A DNA stretch of 64,000 nt from DASQPR01 sp963724705. GTDB lineage: Bacteria > Actinomycetota > Actinomycetes > Mycobacteriales > Micromonosporaceae. Shown here in pieces: positions 24,198 through 31,203 of the stretch (the stretch's first letter is position 1; each line of letters begins with the position of its first letter). The notes below the pieces were generated by a model. It had not been told where the DNA came from. It saw only the letters and a list, made by a program, of their open reading frames with translations, and did not search any database. A program made the translations under genes and the position numbers. The stretch spans positions 372,001-436,000 of the forward strand of contig CAVRVS010000004.1 in assembly GCA_963724705.1 (NCBI GenBank), written 5' to 3'.

Positions 24198-24241
24198 ACT
24201 TTGGTCGGTGCAGAGCGCCGCGGTTACCGACTTTGGTCGGT
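24198..24241. promoter_or_regulatory. Pair of repeated boxes (ACTTTGGTCGGT) upstream of the two-component genes
   Basis: ACTTTGGTCGGT occurs at 24198-24209 and 24230-24241, 32 bp apart, about three helical turns. The second copy is part of the perfect dyad ACCGAC-TTTG-GTCGGT (24226-24241). Position between divergent promoters suggests binding by the co-encoded NarL-type regulator. Confidence 0.6.
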
Positions 24242-24277
24242 AGTCGCCGAGGCCCGTACCCACCTAGCCTGAGTGAC

Positions 24278-25447
24278 GTGAACGCCGTGATGAGCATCGA
24301 CCGAGACCAAACCGAGTGCCCCGCGTCGCCGGGCGCCACCGTGACCGTGGTGGCAACCGCGGCGCTCGGCGTCTTAATCGCCTTGACCACGTGGAGCGTG
24401 TTCCGCGACGACGGGTCGACCGCTGTGCGCAGCCTTGACGTCGCGGTCGCCGTGGTGTCACTCAGCCTTGTGCCGGTCATGCTCCGCTGGCCGCTCGCCG
24501 CCGGCCTCGCGCTTGGCGTGCTGGTGGCCCTGTCGCCGGCGGCCACGCCGGCCGCCACCGCCGCTGCACTGATCGTCGCGAGACAGCGTCGGTTCCCCGT
24601 CGCACTGGCGGTCGCGGTTACCGGAGTCGCCGGTCATGCCGTGCAGGGTTCGTGGCGGCCCACCGCCGGCCTGTCATACGGGTGGTGGCTCCTGCTCATC
24701 ACCGTGGCGTACGCCGCTCTGCTCGGTTTTGGCGCGTTCAGCCAGGCCCGCGCGGCGCTGCTGATCTCCCTGCGGGAACGGGCCCGCCGGGCGGAGGCCG
24801 AGCAGGGCCGCCGTGTGGCGGAGGCGCGCGTCGCCGAACGAGCCCGCATCGCGCGGGAGATGCACGACGTGCTCGCGCACCGGCTCTCGCTCGTCGCGAC
24901 GTACGCTGGGGCGCTCGAGTACCGCCCCGACGCGTCGCCGCAACAGGTGGCGCGTGCGGCCGGCGTGGTACGGGACGGTATCCACCAGGCGCTCGACGAA
25001 CTGCGCGAGGTCATCACGGTGCTGCGCGCCGACGACGACGACCTCGGCCGGCCGCAGCCGATGCTCGCCGACGTGTCCGACCTGGTCGACGAGTCGCGGG
25101 ACGCCGGCGCCGTCGTCCGCCTCGAGAACCGGGTCGCCGCCGTCACGGACGTGCCGCCCATCGCCGGCCGTACCGCCTATCGCGTGGTGCAGGAAGGCCT
25201 CACGAACGCGCGCAAACACGCAGCCGGGCAGCCGGTAGTCGTCCGGATGGACGGCGAACCAGGTACGCAACTGCGGATCGACATCCGCAACGCGGTGACC
25301 GCGCGCCCGAGTGCAACCGTGCTCGGCTCCGGCACTGGACTCGTCGGCCTCACGGAGCGAGTCCGGCTGGCCGGCGGCGAGCTCGATCACGACATCACCG
25401 CCGCCGGCGAGTTCCGGCTGCAAGCGTCGCTACCATGGCCGGCGTGA
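24278..25447 (+). CDS. NarL-family sensor histidine kinase
   Basis: 389 aa. The N-terminal half is a compact membrane domain of five or six helices with short loops, so no large external sensor. The dimerisation/phosphoacceptor segment is ARIAREMHDVLAHRLSLVATYAGALEYRPD (His in REMHDVLAH, about residue 198). The HATPase_c part has the N box VVQEGLTNARKHAAG and G box GSGTGLVGLTERV. GTG 24278 and ATG 24290 are both possible starts. It overlaps the response regulator by 13 bases. Stimulus unknown; related kinases often regulate an adjacent ABC exporter, absent here. Confidence 0.92.
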   Translation: MNAVMSIDRDQTECPASPGATVTVVATAALGVLIALTTWSVFRDDGSTAVRSLDVAVAVVSLSLVPVMLRWPLAAGLALGVLVALSPAATPAATAAALIVARQRRFPVALAVAVTGVAGHAVQGSWRPTAGLSYGWWLLLITVAYAALLGFGAFSQARAALLISLRERARRAEAEQGRRVAEARVAERARIAREMHDVLAHRLSLVATYAGALEYRPDASPQQVARAAGVVRDGIHQALDELREVITVLRADDDDLGRPQPMLADVSDLVDESRDAGAVVRLENRVAAVTDVPPIAGRTAYRVVQEGLTNARKHAAGQPVVVRMDGEPGTQLRIDIRNAVTARPSATVLGSGTGLVGLTERVRLAGGELDHDITAAGEFRLQASLPWPA

Positions 25448-26097
25448 CGGAACCTGTCCGCGTGCTGCTCGTGGACGACGACGCTCTGGTGCGCGCCGGG
25501 CTGGTGATGATGCTCGACGGCGCACCGGGCGTCGTCGTCGTGGGCGAGGCAGCCGACGGCGACCAGGTGCCGGCCGCCGTCGACGCGCACCATCCCGACG
25601 TGGTGCTGATGGACCTGCGCATGCCGAGGGTGGACGGCATCGCCGCCACGAAACGGCTCCGGGCGCGCGCAGATCCGCCGGACGTTGTCGTGCTGACCAC
25701 GTTCGACACAGACGAGAACGTGCTCCGCGCGCTCCGGGCGGGCGCGAGCGGCTTTCTGCTCAAAGACACGCCGCCAGAGCGCATCGTGGACGCGGTGCGC
25801 AAGGTCGCGGCCGGCGACCCGATCCTGTCACCACAGATCACGCGCCGGCTCATGGACCGCGTGGCGACCGAGGCCGGTTCGTACGAACAGGCCCGTGCGT
25901 CACTAGCCGCGCTGAGCCCGCGCGAATATGACGTCGTCCTCGCGGTCGCTCAGGGCCGCACGAACGCCGAGATCGGGCGCGACCTGTTCATGAGCGTGGC
26001 GACCGTCAAGGCGCACATCTCACACATCCTGACGAAGCTCGATCTCGACAATCGCACGCAGATCGCGCTACTCGCGCATGATGCGGGCCTCGCCTGA
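25435..26097 (+). CDS. NarL/LuxR-type response regulator
   Basis: 220 aa. Receiver domain: VLLVDDDALVRAGLVMML (acidic pocket), phospho-acceptor Asp in VVLMDLRMPRVDGI (about residue 58), Thr in VVVLTTFDTDENVL and Lys in GFLLKDTPPE. LuxR HTH: LSPREYDVVLAVAQGRTNAEIGRDLFMSVATVKAHISHILTKL. The ATG lies inside the kinase gene, so the pair is translationally coupled. It probably binds the ACTTTGGTCGGT boxes upstream of the kinase gene. Confidence 0.94.
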   Translation: MAGVTEPVRVLLVDDDALVRAGLVMMLDGAPGVVVVGEAADGDQVPAAVDAHHPDVVLMDLRMPRVDGIAATKRLRARADPPDVVVLTTFDTDENVLRALRAGASGFLLKDTPPERIVDAVRKVAAGDPILSPQITRRLMDRVATEAGSYEQARASLAALSPREYDVVLAVAQGRTNAEIGRDLFMSVATVKAHISHILTKLDLDNRTQIALLAHDAGLA

Positions 26098-26241
26098 CCG
26101 AACGACCGTGCGAGCGAGTAGATCAACTGACACGCACGCTCGATAACCGCCCACGGCCTTGTTGATTTCACGCCGACGAGCGTGCCAGTCAACGTGTCCA
26201 GCCTTCTGTCTGCACGCTCGGATGAGTTCAGCAGCACTCAT
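26068..26241 (-). CDS. Possible small protein, unknown
   Basis: 57 aa beginning MSAAELIRACRQKAGHVDWHARRREIN. Composition is protein-like and helical, but it has no ribosome site and its end overlaps the response regulator gene tail-to-tail by 30 bases. It could be the remnant of a longer gene. Function unknown. Confidence 0.25.
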   Translation of the reverse strand: MSAAELIRACRQKAGHVDWHARRREINKAVGGYRACVSVDLLARTVVRSGEARIMRE

Positions 26242-26420
26242 CGGTGGAACTGGTGGGCCCTGGACCAGCGTTGGTGCCGACCGGTGTCGCCGACGCGACA
26301 CTTTCGGAGGTAAACCGGATTACCGGCTGGCGCGTCATCTTCACACCAACACTCGTTCACGCCGTGATTCGTTCACAACAAGACTTGACGGACGGTCGAA
26401 GCGACGCCAGGAGGACCATC

Positions 26421-27155
26421 GTGAGGATGCGCCGCGTACCCCTGTTTGTCTTTGCCGTTGCGGCCTTGACCGTTGGCGGCTGCACCCAAGACGCGGGCTC
26501 CGCCCCCGGCCCGGGCGGCGCCGTGCCGGCGCCCGCCGCCACTACGACGATGTCGTCCACCGCCGGTGCCAAGCCGACCGCGCCAACGCCGCCGGCCAGC
26601 GAGCCGACGGCGTCAGCTGCCGAGTACCGGGTCAGCTACGACTGGGGCGTGCCTGCTAAGAGCGTCACGGTCAATCACCCGTTCACTCCACCTATCGCGT
26701 CCCCGCCCGCGCCACCGCTGCCCTACCTGGTGGCGATCTACGTGGGCGACCACCCGGAGGGGAGCCCGAAGTACGGCCGAATTTCGTTCTATTTCCGTGG
26801 CGCCTTCCCGTCGTACCGCTTCGAGTACGTCCGGGATGTGCTCGACGAAGGCAGAGGCGCGCCGATTTCGTTGGAGGGCAACAGCTATCTGGGTATCCAT
26901 TTCGTGGAGGCGCAGGCGCACGATGCGGCCGGCAATTCGACGATCAAGGTGTCGCCGGGCTCCCACATCGGCTTCCGGAACCTGAAGAGTTACGGCTTCG
27001 GCGGCGACTTTGAGGGCCACGTAACGTACGGGCTCGGCATCCAAGTGGCGCCCAACAGCGACCAGGTGCTCCCGATCCGCGCGGGCGAACTGAAGAAGCC
27101 GGACGGATCCGGCGACTTCTACTACGTCGTCCACATCGACGTCCGAAATAGCTAA
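26421..27155 (+). CDS. Secreted lipoprotein with AMIN-like domain
   Basis: 244 aa. A signal peptide with lipobox (FVFAVAALTVGGC, Cys near residue 22) is followed by about 45 residues of Ala/Pro/Thr linker. The globular domain has beta-strands resembling the AMIN-like fold: YLVAIYVGDHP, GRISFYFRGAFPSYRFEYVRDV, YLGIHFVEAQAHDAAGNS, and GLGIQVAPNSDQVLPIRAGELKKPDGSGDFYYVVHIDV. It should be anchored on the outer face of the membrane. AGGAGG seven bases upstream supports GTG 26421 over ATG 26427. Role unknown; AMIN domains bind wall polymers in other proteins. Confidence 0.75.
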   Translation: MRMRRVPLFVFAVAALTVGGCTQDAGSAPGPGGAVPAPAATTTMSSTAGAKPTAPTPPASEPTASAAEYRVSYDWGVPAKSVTVNHPFTPPIASPPAPPLPYLVAIYVGDHPEGSPKYGRISFYFRGAFPSYRFEYVRDVLDEGRGAPISLEGNSYLGIHFVEAQAHDAAGNSTIKVSPGSHIGFRNLKSYGFGGDFEGHVTYGLGIQVAPNSDQVLPIRAGELKKPDGSGDFYYVVHIDVRNS

Positions 27156-27446
27156 CGTTCTGGCCCTCCACTGCATCGTCCACCGAACCAGGCCGGCTGC
27201 GGATGGTTCGGGATCCCGGGGCCCCTCGTATCCAACAACCGCTTCGCATCCCTGTATCACCCGAGTTCCATCCAAAGCCGCCCGTGCCTGCCATCGCACG
27301 GCATCTTTTCAGCGGCATCTGCTGCGCGATGTGGACTGCCCGGGGCACGGTGGAAGGGTGAGCCATCCAGCTACGACACCGCGGCGTGTCCCTCGGACGG
27401 GTTGACCACCGTTCGAAGTCAATGGGCGCTGGCGAAGGGGGCGAGA

Positions 27447-28340
27447 GTGCGGGAAATCGCGATCGTGCAGGCGCCGTCGATATTAGGGCTGCGTCCCACC
27501 GGCGTCGAGGATCTGCCGGCCGCTCTGCTGGGCACCGGTCTGCTGGACCGGTTGGCTGCGGTGGACGCGGGCAGGGTGGACCCGCCGGCATACGACCCGC
27601 GACGCGACACACGTACCGGGGTCCTTAATGCGCAGGGCATTGCGTGGTACTCGATCAAATTGGCTGACGCGGTCGGTGCGGTTCTAGCCGGTGGCCGCTT
27701 TCCGATCGTGCTGGGCGGTGACTGCAGCATCCTCCTGGGCAACCTGCTTGCGCTGCGCCGGCTCGGGCGCTATGGGCTGCTCTTCATGGACGGCCACACC
27801 GACTTCTACCAGCCGTCGGCGGAACCGAGCGGCGAGGCAGCCTCAATGGATCTCGCTCTCGCGACGGGCCGCGGACCGCGGACGCTCACCAACCTCGAAG
27901 GTCTCCGACCTCTCGTGAGAACCGAAGATGTCGTCGTGTTCGGCTTTCGGGATGCCGCGGAGTCCGCGGAGGCCGGGATGCAGCCGCTCCCGCCGCGATT
28001 GCGCGCGATCGACCTCGGCGGTGTCCGGGACGCCGGCGCCACCGCCGCAGCGCAGCGTGCAGTCGACTGGCTAGGCGCGGACGGCGCGGCCGGCTACTGG
28101 GTGCACGTCGACGTCGACGTCCTGGACGACGCTGTGATGCCTGCGGTCGACTATCGGCTTCCTGACGGGCTGACCTGGGTGGAGCTGGAAACCGTACTAC
28201 GGACGGCAATATCGGACGGTCAAGCCGTCGGTCTGGATGTCACCATCTTCAACCCTCGTCTCGACCCCGACGGGCAGATCACCGCGCGCCTGGCCGAGTG
28301 TCTGCTCAACGGATTGTCTGGCCTGACCCAGCGGCGCTGA
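27447..28340 (+). CDS. Arginase/agmatinase-fold hydrolase
   Basis: 297 aa ureohydrolase fold. Metal motifs are LGGDCSILLG (about residue 90), FMDGHTDFY (about 114, DxHxD) and VHVDVDVLDDAVMP (about 219, DxDxxD). The first motif has Cys in place of the usual His of GGDHS, so the binuclear Mn site may be modified. The substrate loop does not decide between arginase, agmatinase, guanidinase or formiminoglutamase. GTG 27447 follows GAAGGGGGC. Single gene. Confidence 0.82.
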   Translation: MREIAIVQAPSILGLRPTGVEDLPAALLGTGLLDRLAAVDAGRVDPPAYDPRRDTRTGVLNAQGIAWYSIKLADAVGAVLAGGRFPIVLGGDCSILLGNLLALRRLGRYGLLFMDGHTDFYQPSAEPSGEAASMDLALATGRGPRTLTNLEGLRPLVRTEDVVVFGFRDAAESAEAGMQPLPPRLRAIDLGGVRDAGATAAAQRAVDWLGADGAAGYWVHVDVDVLDDAVMPAVDYRLPDGLTWVELETVLRTAISDGQAVGLDVTIFNPRLDPDGQITARLAECLLNGLSGLTQRR

Positions 28341-28388
28341 GACGGCGGCGCCAGGCGGTCGACCATGGCTGCACCCGACGGACCGGTG

Positions 28389-28796
28389 CTATTCCCGGTT
28401 GGAGATCTGCTGCACCGCCCACGAGTTGCCGTCGGGGTCGTCGAAGAAGACGAAGCCGACGTTGTCGAGTTCGTGGCCGCCGGGCACCGGGTTGTCGCCG
28501 AGCTTGGCGACCTCACTGACCTTTACCCCATGCTCGACCAGCTCGGCCCGGGCCTTATGGATGTCTTTCACCACGAGCTGTACACCCTTGAGTGACCCCG
28601 GCGCCATGTCGTGCCCTAGGCCTGTGGAGATGACGATGGAGCAGCCCGACCCGGGTGGGGTGAGCTGCACGATCCGGGCGCCGTCGCCGACGACGGTGTC
28701 GTGGTCGACATTGAAGCCAAGCTGGTTGGCGTAGAAGGCTTTGGAGTCGTCGACATTGGAAACTGGTACCAAGACGACCTCTAGCGTCCAGTTCAT
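28389..28796 (-). CDS. VOC (glyoxalase-like) protein
   Basis: 135 aa. Typical sequence: LEVVLVPVSNVDDSKAFYANQLGFNVDHD, then IVQLTPPGSGCSIVIS, LKGVQLVVKDIHKARAELVEHGVKV and NVGFVFFDDPDGNSWAVQQ, with the closing metal-ligand Glu replaced by Gln. AGGGG precedes ATG 28796. It follows the SRPBCC gene of the arsR operon by 19 bases and is likely its third gene. The combination ArsR-SRPBCC-VOC suggests response to a small organic compound. Confidence 0.87.
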   Translation of the reverse strand: MNWTLEVVLVPVSNVDDSKAFYANQLGFNVDHDTVVGDGARIVQLTPPGSGCSIVISTGLGHDMAPGSLKGVQLVVKDIHKARAELVEHGVKVSEVAKLGDNPVPGGHELDNVGFVFFDDPDGNSWAVQQISNRE

Positions 28797-28815
28797 GATT
28801 GGTCCCCTCTGCACG

Positions 28816-29286
28816 TCATTCGGTTTCGGCCAGCAGTGCAGCGAGCCGGTCGCCCGCCTCGGCTACGCCACGGGCCATCGGATAGCGCAGGACGGTGTCC
28901 CGCCCCTCGGGCGTCGCGTATTGGATGGTGGTAGTCACCGTCGTCTGTGCACCATGTTCGGTGAATTCGTGGGTTATCAGGGTCTCGCCTGGGTATGACT
29001 GGTCGTCGAAGAGTTCGGTGAGCTCCAAGCGCTCTGGGCGCCGGAGCACGCGTACGGTTCCGGTCTGCACCATCTCTTCGCCGCCCGGGCCCCGCGACGT
29101 GAACCGGTAGGACCCGCCCTCGCGCAGGTCGATCTCGCACTCGACGAGGTTCCAGCCGCGGGCGCCGTACCACTGGGTCAGCAGGTCCGCCCGGGTGTAC
29201 GCCTCGAACAACAGGTCGCGTCCGGCCGCGAACGTGCGGGTCAGCACGATCTCACGGTCGGTCGGCGTGGTCACCGAGAGGCTCAT
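28816..29286 (-). CDS. SRPBCC/AHSA1-type protein
   Basis: 156 aa START-like fold: REIVLTRTFAAGRDLLFEAYTRADLLTQWYGARGW, then VECEIDLREGGSYRFTSRGPGGEEMVQTGTVRVLRRPERLELTELFDD, TLITHEFTEHGAQTTVTTTIQY, and the C-terminal helix MARGVAEAGDRLAALLAE. The ATG overlaps the arsR stop (ATGA), a strong sign of coupled expression. Ligand unknown; ArsR partners of this type regulate such genes in response to stress or small molecules. Confidence 0.9.
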   Translation of the reverse strand: MSLSVTTPTDREIVLTRTFAAGRDLLFEAYTRADLLTQWYGARGWNLVECEIDLREGGSYRFTSRGPGGEEMVQTGTVRVLRRPERLELTELFDDQSYPGETLITHEFTEHGAQTTVTTTIQYATPEGRDTVLRYPMARGVAEAGDRLAALLAETE

Positions 29287-29663
29287 GAGCGGTCGCCCTT
29301 CTCGTGTGAGTCTGGCCGCTGTGAGCCGGACTGGACCGACTCGAGCAGGGCGTCGAGGCGCTGGAAGCTCTCTTCCCAGTACAACCGGAAGTCGGCTAGC
29401 CACACGGTCGCATCGCGCAACGGGCGAGCCACCAGCCGGCACGGCCGGCGCTGAGCGTCGCGTCCCCGCGCGATGAGGCCGGCCTTCTCCAGCACCTTGA
29501 GGTGCTTGGAGATAGCCGGTTGGGACATCTGGAACGGCGCGGCCAACTCGGTCACGCTCGCCTCGCCGGCGGCCAGCCGCGCGAGGATGGCGCGGCGGGT
29601 CGGGTCGGACAATGCATGGAAGGTGTCGTCCAGCACCGCCGTTCGATAACCACCAGGTTCCAT
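29283..29663 (-). CDS. ArsR-family transcriptional repressor
   Basis: 126 aa: DTFHALSDPTRRAILARLAAGEASVTELAAPFQMSQPAISKHLKVLEKAGLIARGRDAQRRPCRLVA is the complete winged-helix core. The C-terminal helix (VWLADFRLYWEESFQRLDALLE) is of the kind seen in SRPBCC-linked ArsR proteins. No metal-binding Cys pair at the recognition helix. It heads the operon with the SRPBCC and VOC genes. An AAC-N6-GTT box (29664-29675) touches its start codon, and TTGACA lies at 29698-29693 on the same strand. Confidence 0.92.
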   Translation of the reverse strand: MEPGGYRTAVLDDTFHALSDPTRRAILARLAAGEASVTELAAPFQMSQPAISKHLKVLEKAGLIARGRDAQRRPCRLVARPLRDATVWLADFRLYWEESFQRLDALLESVQSGSQRPDSHEKGDRS

Positions 29664-29675
29664 AACTAGATGGTT
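29664..29675. promoter_or_regulatory. Possible operator of the second arsR operon
   Basis: AACTAGATGGTT, i.e. AAC-N6-GTT with inner symmetry, directly in front of the ATG. It resembles the half-sites (AAC/GTT) of the first arsR operon but with one base more spacing and without outer TGC. Confidence 0.3.
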
Positions 29676-29694
29676 TCGTACGGGATGCTCGATG

Positions 29695-30561
29695 TCAAGC
29701 TGTACGGGAGCTGTTGCTGTGATGGCTTGGCTTGCGTGCCCTTGCGTAGACGACGTTCGTCTGCAGCTCACGCACCTCATGCTGACGTAGCCACGTGACG
29801 CTTGCGGCCCGTACCCGTTGTGCCGCTGAGGGGCTGAGCTGTTCGACGGTCGCTCGATATCCGGTGCCGAGCACAACGGTCCACCAGTCTTCGGGACTAG
29901 CCAGCGGTTGGGTGCCCGGCGCTGCCTCGACGGTCGGGGTGGCGGCACCGCCCTGACGGAAAAGCTGAGATAGCGCAGCGGTGTCTGTCACGCGGGTCCA
30001 GGGGTGAAAAGCGCCCACCAGCTCCGGACGTTCGGCGCCGACCGCGGCCCAGAACGCGGTGGTTGCCGGTTCGAGCCATTCGGGTCCCCACACCGTGATG
30101 GCCAGCACGCCGGAGCGGCGGATCAGCCGCCACATCTCGGCGACGGCGGCGGCCATGTCGGCCAGGAAAAAGACACCGAAGACGCAGATGACAGCATCGA
30201 ACGACTCCGATGGCAGGCCGGTGTGCTCGACATCAATCGCCCGGAAGTCGACGTTGGTCAGGCCCTGAGCTTGCGCCTTGGTCCGGGCCAGGGCGAGCGC
30301 CGGCTCGGCCAAGTCGACACCGAGTACGTGCCCGGCGGCCCCAACCACGTGTGCAGCCGGGATCGCCGAAGCGCCCGTACCGCAACACGCGTCAAGGACG
30401 CGGTCGCCTGGGCGCAGCCCGATGCGGGCAACGGTCTGACGGCCAATACGGTCCCAGAACGATAGCGCCGGGTCGTCGAAGTGGTCGGCGGTGGCCGCAT
30501 AGGTAGCCGCTGACACCGCCTTGATGTCGACGCTGTCTGCGGCCGCCTCGTCGTTTCCCAT
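29695..30561 (-). CDS. UbiE-like SAM-dependent methyltransferase
   Basis: 288 aa. The N-terminal AATYAATADHFDDPALSFWDRIG is characteristic of the UbiE-like group, motif I is VLDACCGTGASAIPAA, the acidic loop follows in LGVDLAEPALALA, then VDFRAIDVEHTGLPSESFDAVICVFGVFF and IRRSGVLAITVWGP. The C-terminal 110 residues are an extension with WWTVVLGTGYRATVEQLS. ATG 30561 is chosen; 30573 is possible. Substrate unknown. Its 3' end lies just upstream of the arsR gene on the same strand with only 31 bases between them, so read-through into the arsR operon is possible. Confidence 0.87.
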   Translation of the reverse strand: MGNDEAAADSVDIKAVSAATYAATADHFDDPALSFWDRIGRQTVARIGLRPGDRVLDACCGTGASAIPAAHVVGAAGHVLGVDLAEPALALARTKAQAQGLTNVDFRAIDVEHTGLPSESFDAVICVFGVFFLADMAAAVAEMWRLIRRSGVLAITVWGPEWLEPATTAFWAAVGAERPELVGAFHPWTRVTDTAALSQLFRQGGAATPTVEAAPGTQPLASPEDWWTVVLGTGYRATVEQLSPSAAQRVRAASVTWLRQHEVRELQTNVVYARARKPSHHSNSSRTA

Positions 30562-31203
30562 GAGCCGCATCATGCCCGGCGGTCCATGCCGCGGTAAGTG
30601 AGTCGTCAACAGGCCGACACACGCCGGCCTGCCAGGACACCCCGTAGACCACCCGGGGTTTCGCCGCGGCCTACGCTTCGGGACTTGATCTCTGAAGAGG
30701 ATCGCGTGAGTAGTTGGCGAAACGGGGGAGCGACTCTCCGGCGGTCATAGACTCTCTGCTGGCGGCTCGCGCAACCACAAACGTTGTAGTACGCGGGTCG
30801 CCCTGTTCGTCGGGACGGCTCCACGTTCGGCAGCACATCTGGACATTTGGCCGGGGGCGCAACATCTGCCCCAAGTGCCGCAGTCGATAACAGCAGCGAC
30901 GATTGGCTGCCGCGTATCGACTCTTGTGGCCTTTCGAACAAACCGGCTGTGCAGTCGGTGTGGGATAGAGGTCGAGTGTCGCGCACGGATCGCCGTCGTG
31001 TTCGGTGCAAGGCCGACGCCGCACGCGGTTGGCCCGCCGTCACGGCGTGACATGCCGCATCGGCGACCGTATGACGAGGTACGGGCGGCGGTACGCGAGC
31101 GTTCTTGGTAGTAGCGACCACTCGGCACTGTCGTCCGTGCGAGCGGATTTGCATTCGGCCAGGTTTTGCCGCTCAGCCGGTGCTTCTCATGATTGGCGAG
31201 AAC
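30562..31203. other. Non-coding stretch
   Basis: About 640 bases between divergent genes. Open frames here are short or Arg/Ser-rich shadows. I find no clear dyad, promoter or small RNA signature by eye. Confidence 0.35.

Noticed and set aside
27387..27416. Possible fourth ECF42-type promoter (TGTCCC-N17-CGTTCG) before the arginase-like gene
   Set aside because: The -10 part is CGTTCG, not CGTCGT, and the single match could be chance; not counted in the regulon.
30610..31150. Overlapping minus-strand open frames upstream of the GGDEF-EAL gene
   Set aside because: Arg/Ser/Thr-rich, mutually overlapping in three frames and without conserved motifs.
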